Shown here in pieces: positions 56,524 through 64,000 of a stretch of DNA of 64,000 nucleotides (positions within the stretch are counted from its first letter, which is position 1; every line of letters begins with the position of its first letter). Source of the DNA: Hoeflea algicola. Its GTDB lineage: Bacteria; Pseudomonadota; Alphaproteobacteria; Rhizobiales; Rhizobiaceae. The notes below the pieces were generated by a model. It was not told the DNA's origin, ran no database searches, and saw nothing but the letters and a program-made list of their open reading frames with translations. Where the stretch lies: contig NZ_JAOVZR010000001.1 in assembly GCF_026619415.1 (NCBI RefSeq), positions 558,001-622,000 on the forward strand, written 5' to 3'. Made by a program: the position numbers and the translations under genes.

Positions 56524-57813
56524 TTAGCGCTTGGACACCGGCACATAATCGCGTGAGGCTTCGCCGGTATAGAGCTGGCGCGGACGGCCGATGCGCTGAC
56601 CCGGATCCTCGATCATTTCGCTCCACTGGGCGATCCAGCCGACGGTGCGGGCAAGTGCAAACAGCACCGTAAACATGGTGGTCGGGAAGCCCAGCGCCTT
56701 CAGCGTGATGCCCGAATAGAAGTCGATGTTCGGGTAGAGCTTCTTTTCAATGAAATAGCTGTCGGTGAGCGCGATTCGCTCCAGTTCCATCGCCACTTCC
56801 AGCATCGGATCGTCCTTGATGCCGAGTTCGCCGAGCACTTCATGGCAGGTCTTCTGCATGATCTTGGCGCGCGGATCGTAGTTCTTGTAGACCCGGTGGC
56901 CAAAGCCCATCAGCCGGAACGGATCGTCCTTGTCCTTGGCGCGGGCGACATATTCGGGAATCTTGTCGACAGTACCGATTTCGGCCAGCATGGTCAGTGC
57001 CGCTTCGTTGGCACCGCCATGAGCGGGCCCCCACAGGCAGGCGATGCCGGCGGCGATGCAGGCAAACGGATTGGCGCCCGAAGAACCGGCAAGCCTGACC
57101 GTCGAGGTCGAGGCGTTCTGCTCATGGTCGGCATGCAGGATGAAGATCCGGTCCATGGCGCGTGCCAACACTGGATTGACCTCATAGTCCTCGCACGGCA
57201 CGGCAAAGCACATCCGCAGGAAGTTCGACGCATAGTCGAGATCGTTGGTTGGATAAACGAACGGCTGGCCGATATGATATTTGTAGGCCATCGCTGCCAG
57301 TGTCGGCATCTTGGCAATCATCCGCATCGAGGCGACCATGCGCTGATGCGGATCGGTGATGTCAGTTGAATCGTGATAAAATGCAGACAGCGCGCCGACG
57401 CAGCCGCACATGACAGCCATCGGGTGGGCATCGCGACGGAACCCGGTGAAGAACCGGCTCATCTGCTCATGCACCATGGTGTGGCGCGTTACGCGATAAT
57501 CGAAATCTGCCTTCTGGGTGGCTGTGGGCAATTCACCATAAAGCAGCAGGTAGCAGACTTCGAGGAAGTCGCCGTGTTCGGCCAGCTGGTCGATCGGGTA
57601 GCCACGGTGCAGCAGCACGCCTTCATCGCCATCGATGAAGGTGATCTTGGATTCGCAAGATGCGGTGGAGGTAAAGCCAGGATCGTAGGTGAACGCTCCG
57701 GTTTGCTTGTACAGCGCGCCGATATCGACGACCTTTGGACCGATTGTTCCGACCTTGATCGGAAGTTCGACCTCGTTTCCGTCCATTGTTAGTTTCGCGT
57801 TCTTGTCTGCCAT
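56524..57813 (-). CDS. gltA: Citrate synthase
   Basis: This 429-residue hexameric (type II) citrate synthase condenses acetyl-CoA and oxaloacetate at the entry to the TCA cycle. Key blocks are [59 protein letters not shown] (catalytic His) and [18 protein letters not shown] (active-site Asp). The N-terminal extension typical of the Gram-negative NADH-sensitive group is present. The start at 57813 begins [10 protein letters not shown]; an upstream in-frame ATG adds five residues. It is transcribed convergent to the lpx operon. Confidence 0.97.
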   Translation of the reverse strand: MADKNAKLTMDGNEVELPIKVGTIGPKVVDIGALYKQTGAFTYDPGFTSTASCESKITFIDGDEGVLLHRGYPIDQLAEHGDFLEVCYLLLYGELPTATQKADFDYRVTRHTMVHEQMSRFFTGFRRDAHPMAVMCGCVGALSAFYHDSTDITDPHQRMVASMRMIAKMPTLAAMAYKYHIGQPFVYPTNDLDYASNFLRMCFAVPCEDYEVNPVLARAMDRIFILHADHEQNASTSTVRLAGSSGANPFACIAAGIACLWGPAHGGANEAALTMLAEIGTVDKIPEYVARAKDKDDPFRLMGFGHRVYKNYDPRAKIMQKTCHEVLGELGIKDDPMLEVAMELERIALTDSYFIEKKLYPNIDFYSGITLKALGFPTTMFTVLFALARTVGWIAQWSEMIEDPGQRIGRPRQLYTGEASRDYVPVSKR

Positions 57814-58135
57814 GGCATGTCCTTCCACAAATGCAGGCGTCCCGGCGCTTGTCCGACGCCTTGGATGACCGTCCCGGTTTAGCTATATGATTTCCGGGAC
57901 CCTGCCAAGCTATGCGCAAGGCTAATTGTGCATCGCCGCATTAGAGTGCCAAGCTGTCCACCCGATCCGATGACCCAATCTAACACGTTGGAATTGCCCG
58001 TGAAAAGCGGCATATCAGTTGCGGATTGTGTGGCTCGCCATGGAATTTGGTAGTCACGCACGCGGCGTGCCATTTATGGTGGCAATTGCACCAAATACGC
58101 GTGTATTGTGTTGCGCTTGTAGCGGGGCGTGCACA
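57814..58135. other. Divergent promoter region between gltA and comEC
   Basis: These 322 bases hold the promoter regions of gltA (leftward) and comEC (rightward). No additional gene with recognisable motifs is present. The comEC frame remains open to 58019, so its start could lie inside this region. Confidence 0.4.
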
Positions 58136-60659
58136 ATGCGGCCAAAACGCACAGAATTGGCTAACGGACTGGAGGACGGGATCAATTTTCCGTCATCCTC
58201 CGCGCTGCAGCGCCCTGATGGAGTTACTGATTTTCAACGGCTGCCGCCGCGTCTCACCGAGCGCACGGCCCTTACCGCACTGGGTTTTCGGGCCCGGTTC
58301 GGGGCGGCCGTCCTATCCGCCAACGCTGCGGAAACGGGGCGTGGATTGGTGTTTTTGCTTGTCCCGGTGATGATGGGGTTGGGCGCCGGCTTGTTCTACA
58401 TGGCACCCGAAAACCCGCCGGCTCTCCCCCTTGCCACAGGCTTCCTGTCATTTCTGCTGATGGCCCTGATCACCCGTGCCGGCCACCCGAACGCTGCCTG
58501 CATTGCCGGCCTTGCGGCGGCGGCTTTTGCCGGTTCGCTGGCAGCCACCGTCGAGCTGCATGGCACCGGGCCGCTGCTCGATTCGGATGTGACGACCGAG
58601 GTCACCGGCCGCGTCGAAGCGCGTGATTTCGATGCGGGCGGCAGGGTGCGCTACCTGATCAGGCTTACCGGCACCGCCGATCCACTGATCCGCCGGCCGC
58701 CACGGCGGGTCAGGTTGGTCGCGCGATCGCCGCACAGCCCGCTACCGGTGGGAAGCCTGATCAGCGGCCGGGCACGCCTTTCTGCGCCGTCCGGGCCGGT
58801 CTTGCCCGGCGGCTATGATTTTGCTTTCGGCGCCTTTGTGAATGGCATCGGCGCGCACGGCTTTTTCTACCGGGCGCCACGGGCGGTTCCCGCCGCACCG
58901 GCAAGCCCCGGCTTGGCCGAAGCAGCAAAATTCCAATTGCGGCAACTCCGCGAACATGTCTCAGCGCGCATCCGCTCGCTTCTGCCAGGTGATCCGGGCG
59001 GCATCGGTGCGGCGCTTACAGTCTCCGACCGGCTCGGCATCAGCCAGACCACGGTCGACGCGCTGCGTGCAACCGGCCTGGCTCACATTTTGGCAATTTC
59101 TGGCCTGCACATGGCGCTTGCCGCCGGCACGCTGTTCGTCGGGTTGAGAATGGGGCTGGCGCTGTTTCCCGGGCTGGTCGAAGCCTGGCCGGTCAAAAAG
59201 GCAGCCGCCATTGGCGCCATGCTGACCGCAACCGCTTACCTGTTGATTTCGGGCGGCAGCGTGCCGACATTGCGTGCCTGGATCATGCTAATTGTCATGC
59301 TGGTCGCAGTTCTCGCCGACCGGCCGGCACTGACCATGCGCAATGTCGCGCTGGCCGCAATCCTGATCATCCTGATCTCGCCATCTGCCGTGGTTGGCCC
59401 CGGTTTCCAGATGTCGTTTGCGGCAACCGCAGCGCTGGTCTCCGCCTATGCCGCGCTGACCGGCCGAAGACGAACGCGCGAGATCGGGCGGCAACAGCGC
59501 CCACCGCTTCTTCAAACCGCCGGAGTGGCTGGCCCGGATTGTCCGGGGGCTGATCGGCTTGGCGATCACTTCGCTGGTTGCAGGCCTCGCCACTGGTCTG
59601 TTCTCGGCGCATCATTTCAACCGGGTGGCGGGAAACGGCTTGCTCGCCAACATGCTCGCCATGCCGCTGGTGACTTTCGTGGTCATGCCCTCAGGCCTGG
59701 TCGCCATGCTGACCATGCCGTTCGGGCTCGACGCCTGGCCGCTGCAACTGATGGGGTTGGGGTTGCGCGGCGTTATCGCCGTCGCCCGCTATGTCGACGC
59801 ATTCGGCGGCGATCTGCTGATCGGTCAGATCCCGCTGCACGCCACCGTTGCGGCAGGCGCTGGGTTGATCGTACTGGTCATGCTGCGCAGCCGACTGCGG
59901 CTTGCGGGCACCGCGCTGATCGCCGCAGGCGCCGTGCTGGCGTTACCACCGCTGGCGCCGCGGGCTCCCGATATTCTGGTCAGCGAGGATGGCCGCCTGA
60001 TTGGCCTGAACACCCCCGATGGTCTTGCCAGCAACGCCGCACGCCCTTCGGAGTTCACCTTCCGGCAATGGCAGACCGCTCTGCGCGGTCCGCAGCACCT
60101 GCCGCCAGTGCCCCACAGCACCGCTTTGATCGCCACAGCCACCGAGCCCGAAACACAGGCGGCCCATGAAATGCAGGCAAAAATTCTCGATCCGCTGATG
60201 GCCGCTGCCGCAGACCAGCCCTCCCGGTTTCAGTGCGCAAGTCGGGGAGTCTGCGCCGCGATTTACAAGCAGGCGACAATCATCGCCATTGACCGCGCCG
60301 AACTGATCGGCCCGGCTTGTGACCGCGCCGATCTGGTGATCGTCGCCACCCCTGTTTATATGAGCGCCTGCCGCTCCGGCGCGACGCTGGTCACATCGCG
60401 CAGCTTGCGTCGCAGCGGCGCCCTGGCGATTCGCATCCTCAATGTCGATCCACCAGGGTCGCCGCCGGGGATCGGTGCCAGTGCTGCCACCAGGGTAGCT
60501 TCACAGGCCGTGCGTGGATCCGGTGGTATCGGCGCTCGCGGCCGTGCTCCCAGAAAACGTCCGGTATTTGACATCGAGGCAGCCCTTGAGGGGGTCGTCA
60601 GGCCGTGGACAGTTCAGCGCTATTATGACTGGCGGACGCAAAGCTATGATTTGCCGTAA
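58136..60659 (+). pseudogene. comEC: ComEC/Rec2-family DNA uptake channel, interrupted by a +1 frameshift
   Basis: The protein family forms the inner-membrane channel for DNA uptake. The first frame encodes the N-terminal membrane segment, a DUF4131-like domain, and the competence domain with GLAHILAISGLHMALAAGTL and SGGSVPTLRAWIMLIVML (residues up to ~440). At about 59461 the reading frame shifts; the second frame continues with RFFKPPEWLARIVRGLIGLA, TSLVAGLATGLFSAHHFNRV and the C-terminal metallo-beta-lactamase-like remnant domain. One extra base in CTGACCGGCC explains the shift. Removing it gives ~840 residues. The start at 58136 is a guess; the frame is open to 58019. The C-terminal domain lacks obvious HxHxDH zinc residues. 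Confidence 0.8.
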
Positions 60660-60964
60660 TAGGCGGCTCGAACCCACATCGCGCAAAACCGGGCAGCGGT
60701 TCCGAGATAACGAATTTCTCAAGTTAATCCCGGTCCGGTCTGAGGTGCGGCCTTCAGTCGACCACGCGAACAGGCAATAAAAACAGACCGCAGCAGCAGA
60801 TGCCGGCGCCATACTGTCTGGGTCCGTACCAAGGCGCCAGAATTGTCTTTCGTCCACCCGCTCATGACAGCGGCCCGGAAATCCGAGGGGATATCCGGGC
60901 CGCTTTCGTCTCAAGTCTTACCGCGCGGTTTGCGCGTCCGGCCGTTCAGCCGGGCAGGGCAGTT
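60660..60964. other. Intergenic region between comEC and lexA
   Basis: These 305 bases between convergent genes contain a strong hairpin (60871-60906) and short frames without recognisable motifs. No other signal is seen. Confidence 0.4.
60871..60906. terminator. Terminator hairpin between comEC and lexA
   Basis: Perfect 11-base arms AGCGGCCCGGA (60871-60881) and TCCGGGCCGCT (60896-60906) surround a 14-base loop. The site probably stops transcription of both convergent genes. Confidence 0.7.
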
Positions 60965-61678
60965 TTAGTGATAGCGGCGGATCAGGCCCACCAGCTTGCC
61001 TTGCACCTTGACCCGGTCCGGGCCGAAAATTCGGGTTTCATAGGCCGGGTTGGCTGCTTCCAGCGCGATCGAAGCACCCTTGCGGCGGAACCGCTTCAGC
61101 GTGGCTTCCTCGTCATCGACCAGCGCCACCACGATATCGCCGGGGCTTGCCGTCGAAACATTGCGGATTACCACCGTATCCCCATCAAAAATGCCGGCCT
61201 CGATCATCGAATCACCCTTGACCTCAAGCGCGTAATGCTCGCCCGGGCCGATCATTTCCACCGGCACGTTGATGCTGTGGGTGTTGTTCTGAATCGCCGA
61301 AATCGGCACGCCAGCGGCAATCCGGCCCATCATCGGCACTTCTGCCGTGGTCGCCGGTTCGTCATTGGCAGGGACTGCACGACGCACCGATTCCGGTTTA
61401 CCGAGGCTGCCCTGGATCACGCTCGGCGAAAATCCGCGCCGCGGCTGCAAATTGTTCTGGTAGCTCTCGGGCAGCTTGATCACTTCCAGCGCCCGTGCCC
61501 GATTGGGTAGGCGGCGGATGAAGCCGCGTTCCTCAAGCGCCGTGATCAGCCGGTGAATCCCGGATTTGGAAGCAAGATTAAGCGCATCCTTCATCTCGTC
61601 GAAGGAAGGGGGAATCCCGCTTTCCTTCATCCGTTCGTGAATGAAAAGCAGAAGTTCGTGTTGTTTGCGCGTCAACAT
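60965..61678 (-). CDS. lexA: LexA repressor
   Basis: This 237-residue SOS repressor has an N-terminal winged helix-turn-helix ([19 protein letters not shown], then [19 protein letters not shown]). The S24 autoprotease domain has the Ala-Gly cleavage site in GRIAAGVPI, catalytic Ser in [11 protein letters not shown] and Lys in DEEATLKRF. The linker between the domains is longer than in E. coli LexA, as usual for alphaproteobacteria. A consensus SOS box is 54 bp upstream, which shows autoregulation. It is convergent with comEC. Confidence 0.97.
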   Translation of the reverse strand: MLTRKQHELLLFIHERMKESGIPPSFDEMKDALNLASKSGIHRLITALEERGFIRRLPNRARALEVIKLPESYQNNLQPRRGFSPSVIQGSLGKPESVRRAVPANDEPATTAEVPMMGRIAAGVPISAIQNNTHSINVPVEMIGPGEHYALEVKGDSMIEAGIFDGDTVVIRNVSTASPGDIVVALVDDEEATLKRFRRKGASIALEAANPAYETRIFGPDRVKVQGKLVGLIRRYH

Positions 61679-61731
61679 GATTCATACGTCCCGGTGCCCG
61701 AGGAGAAACAAAACCAGAACCGAAATACCAT

Positions 61732-61746
61732 GTTCTATATGTGTTC
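61732..61746. promoter_or_regulatory. Alphaproteobacterial SOS box (LexA operator)
   Basis: GTTC (61732-61735), seven bases TATATGT, and GTTC (61743-61746) match the GTTC-N7-GTTC direct-repeat operator of alphaproteobacterial LexA exactly. It lies 54 bp upstream of the lexA start codon and 30 bp downstream of the moeA stop codon. Confidence 0.85.
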
Positions 61747-61776
61747 CGCAAGAGCAGCCGAAACATTGACGGAACA

Positions 61777-62988
61777 TCAGGGGCGCAAAACCAGCACATC
61801 GCAAGCGTCGCCAGCTATTGCCGGCGGCGCAAAAGGCGGCCGAATGATCAGGCAGCGGGCATCCGAAAATATCTTCATCAATGATGAATCCTGACGTAGC
61901 GACGGTGTTGCCTCGAGCCCGCCCTCGGGGCCCGGCGCAAGGTCCCCACGAAGATAGTCCTGGCGCTGGTCGTTTTCCGGCAAGTCTCTGGTCAGTATGG
62001 CTTTTTGGATCCGCTTCGGGGCAGGGCGTCCGCCCAGTCGTGCCACCAGCGGTTCTAGGAATAGATACGCACAGACAAGGCTCGAAGCCGGATTTCCCGG
62101 CAGTCCTAGCACCCGCATTTCACCCAGCCGTCCCGACATCAGCGGCTTGCCCGGGCGCATGGCGATTTTCCAGAAATCGAGCGCCATACCGCGCCCGGTC
62201 ATGGCTTCCTGCACCAGATCATGGTCGCCCACCGAAGCCCCGCCAATGGTCACCAGCACATCGGCGCCCTGTGAAATTGCCGAATCAAGCGCCGCATCCA
62301 GCGCTTCCATCCGGTCCTCGGCGATCCCCAGATCGATCACGTCGGCGCCTGCGCCACGCGCCAGCGCCGCCACTCCAAAGGTGTTCGAGGCAATGATTTG
62401 CGATGGGCCAAGCTTCTGGCCGGGCAGGCGCAATTCGTCGCCGGTGGCGAGTATCGCCACCCTTGGCCTGCGTGCCACCGGCAGGCTCGCGTGGTTCATG
62501 GCGGCTGCAAAGGTGATCGCGCCCGCGTCGAGCAGCCGTCCGGCTTCGAGCCCCACCTTTCCCTCTGTGAAATCAACACCCGCAGGGCGGATATGCCGGC
62601 CGTCTATGGCTGCCTCGTTGATTCTCACGGTGCCGTCGCCAAGCGGTGAGACATGTTCCTGAATGACAATAGCATCGGCGCCCGCTGGCACCGGCGCGCC
62701 GGTGAAGATGCGGACTGTCGAGCCCGGCTCAAGCGTCCCGTCAAAACTGTGCCCGGCAGATGATTCGCCTTGAAGCTTCAACACGGTGCCGGCCTTCACG
62801 TCTTGCGCCCGCACCGCGTAACCATCCATGGCTGATGCCGCAAACGGGGGATGGGTGCGCAGCGCTTTGAGATCGCGCGCCAGAACCCGGTCGAAACACT
62901 CGGCCAGGCCGAGCATTTCCGGCTCACCCCGGGGGGCGGCTCCCTCGAGTATCTGCGCAAGTGCGTCGTCCACTGGCATCAGCGCCAT
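61777..62988 (-). CDS. moeA: Molybdopterin molybdenumtransferase
   Basis: This 403-residue enzyme inserts molybdate into adenylylated molybdopterin. Blocks typical of the family are PPFAASAMDGYAVRAQDV, VRIFTGAPVPAGADAIVIQE, the MPT-binding VLVTIGGASVGDHDLVQEAM, and LGLPGNPASSLVCAYLFLEP. Its ATG (62988) overlaps the moaC stop codon (TGATG), so moaC and moeA are coupled. Confidence 0.96.
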   Translation of the reverse strand: MALMPVDDALAQILEGAAPRGEPEMLGLAECFDRVLARDLKALRTHPPFAASAMDGYAVRAQDVKAGTVLKLQGESSAGHSFDGTLEPGSTVRIFTGAPVPAGADAIVIQEHVSPLGDGTVRINEAAIDGRHIRPAGVDFTEGKVGLEAGRLLDAGAITFAAAMNHASLPVARRPRVAILATGDELRLPGQKLGPSQIIASNTFGVAALARGAGADVIDLGIAEDRMEALDAALDSAISQGADVLVTIGGASVGDHDLVQEAMTGRGMALDFWKIAMRPGKPLMSGRLGEMRVLGLPGNPASSLVCAYLFLEPLVARLGGRPAPKRIQKAILTRDLPENDQRQDYLRGDLAPGPEGGLEATPSLRQDSSLMKIFSDARCLIIRPPFAPPAIAGDACDVLVLRP

Positions 62989-63494
62989 CACTCAGCCTCC
63001 TCGGTCTTCAGATCCCAGGTTCCGGACTTGCCGCCGGACTTGGCGATCACCCTGATCCCGCCGATTTCCATGCCGCGGTCCACCGCCTTGCCCATGTCAT
63101 AGATGGTCAGGCAGGCGACCGACGCTGCCGTCAGCGCCTCCATCTCCACACCGGTCTTGCCGGTCAGTTTTGCCAGCGTGCGCACGCGCAGGCCGGGCAG
63201 GGCGTCATCGGCGGTGATGTCGACGCTCACCTTGGTCAGCGCCAGCGGATGGCAAAGCGGAATCAGGTTTGCGGTCTGCTTGGCCGCCATGATGCCGGCA
63301 ACCCGCGCGACGCCAATCACGTCGCCCTTCTTCATGTTGCCATCAAGGATAAGCTTGAGCGTTTCGGGCTTCATCCGCACATGGCCTTCGGCTTCGGCAA
63401 TGCGCACCGTATTGGCCTTGTCACCGACATCCACCATTGCCGCCGAACCGTCCTCGGCAAGATGGGTGAGCCGCGAGGAGGTCTCATCGGCCAT
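62988..63494 (-). CDS. moaC: Cyclic pyranopterin monophosphate synthase
   Basis: This 168-residue enzyme completes the first step of molybdenum cofactor synthesis, with MoaA. The family blocks [34 protein letters not shown] and [20 protein letters not shown] with KAVDRGM are all present. The start at 63494 gives [16 protein letters not shown]. It is separated from trpC by one base and overlaps moeA, so it is in a trpC-moaC-moeA operon. Confidence 0.96.
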   Translation of the reverse strand: MADETSSRLTHLAEDGSAAMVDVGDKANTVRIAEAEGHVRMKPETLKLILDGNMKKGDVIGVARVAGIMAAKQTANLIPLCHPLALTKVSVDITADDALPGLRVRTLAKLTGKTGVEMEALTAASVACLTIYDMGKAVDRGMEIGGIRVIAKSGGKSGTWDLKTEEAE

Positions 63495-63495
63495 C

Positions 63496-64000
63496 TTATT
63501 CAGCCGCCGTGCGTGCGCTGTCGCCTGAAAGCAGCATTTGGGTGGCTGCCGTCACATCGGTCTGGCGCATCAGGCTTTCGCCGACCAGGAATGTCGAGAT
63601 GCCGCTGCGCGACAGCCGCGCACAATCGGCGTGCGATCCGATGCCGCTTTCGCCTACCAGGATCCGGTCATCCGGCACCATCGCCGCCAGCCGTTCGGAA
63701 ACGCTCAATGAGACCTCGAAGGTCCTCAGATTGCGGTTGTTGACGCCGATCAGCCGGCTATCGAGTTTGAGCGCACGTGTGAGCTCGTCCTCGTCATGCA
63801 CTTCGATCAGCGCCGCCATGCCGAGCTCATGGGCTTCGTCTTCCAGCCGCTTGGCGTCGTCATCGTCCAGCGACGCCATGATGATCAGGATCGCATCCGC
63901 ACCCCAGGCCCGCGCTTCGTGCACCTGGTAGATGTCGAACATGAAATCCTTGCGCAGCGCCGGCAGCTTGCAGGCCGCACGTGCCGCGGTCAGAAATTCC
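63496..64000 (-). CDS. trpC: Indole-3-glycerol phosphate synthase, N-terminus outside window
   Basis: The visible 167 residues are the C-terminal part of the TIM barrel that closes the indole ring in tryptophan synthesis. The frame is open to the window edge (it reads [20 protein letters not shown] from near the edge). Motifs are the catalytic Lys in [20 protein letters not shown] (Glu), [13 protein letters not shown] (Asn), and [16 protein letters not shown]. The trpC-moaC-moeA-lexA order is common in this order of bacteria. The true start is not in the window. Confidence 0.96.
   Translation of the reverse strand, partial: EFLTAARAACKLPALRKDFMFDIYQVHEARAWGADAILIIMASLDDDDAKRLEDEAHELGMAALIEVHDEDELTRALKLDSRLIGVNNRNLRTFEVSLSVSERLAAMVPDDRILVGESGIGSHADCARLSRSGISTFLVGESLMRQTDVTAATQMLLSGDSARTAAE

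Overview
The window is chromosomal DNA from an alphaproteobacterium, most probably a marine or rhizobial member of the Hyphomicrobiales (Rhizobiaceae/Phyllobacteriaceae, perhaps close to Hoeflea; the genus is a guess). The evidence is the GC-rich coding style, the rpsB-tsf-pyrH-frr-uppS-cdsA-rseP-bamA-lpxD-fabZ-lpxA-lpxI-lpxB-gltA order, LpxI instead of LpxH, a ClpS/ClpA pair, an EipB (DUF1849) envelope protein, an HWE-type histidine kinase, and a lexA gene with an alphaproteobacterial GTTC-N7-GTTC SOS box.

Layout. 1-5156: a bacterial alpha-2-macroglobulin (5' end outside the window) translationally coupled to PBP1C. 5412-7088: an orphan HWE histidine kinase. 7124-11063: a copper island with a divergent DUF305 membrane protein, a P1B ATPase, a CueR/HmrR regulator and a cytochrome c; three MerR-family promoters with 19-bp spacers can be read directly. 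11473-13757: a stand-alone cytochrome oxidase subunit I followed by a Tim44-like membrane protein. 13822-17159: a LysR regulator, then a periplasmic rhodanese, a YeeE/YedE sulfur transporter and a 54-residue peptide in one overlapping operon. 17586-19610: a decayed patch with a DUF2164 gene, a small secreted cysteine protein broken by a TGA, a wrecked IS1380-family transposase and an overlooked 33-residue membrane peptide.

19741-25317: serine dehydratase, DUF1489, a vWA plus J-domain pair, a DD-carboxypeptidase with a SPOR domain, and a phasin. 25540-29740: clpS, clpA, azlC, azlD. 29767-42204: short transcription units for metabolism and envelope (DUF1330/HxlR pair, HIT, amidase, FemAB-like protein, GDPD, RidA, EipB, Hsp70-like protein, SnoaL, cupin, NCS1 transporter). 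42365-42931: a resolvase-family protein lacking key catalytic residues, separated from the NCS1 gene by two copies of a palindromic repeat.

43205-56413 is the conserved translation/envelope block: ribosomal protein S2, EF-Ts, UMP kinase and ribosome recycling factor, then undecaprenyl-PP and CDP-DAG synthesis, RseP, BamA and the lipid A enzymes. 56524-64000 holds gltA, comEC, lexA, moeA, moaC and the start-truncated trpC. Both lpxB and comEC are interrupted by an apparent single extra base. lpxB is normally essential, so sequence error is the first explanation to exclude.

No rRNA, tRNA, CRISPR array or intact mobile element was recognised.
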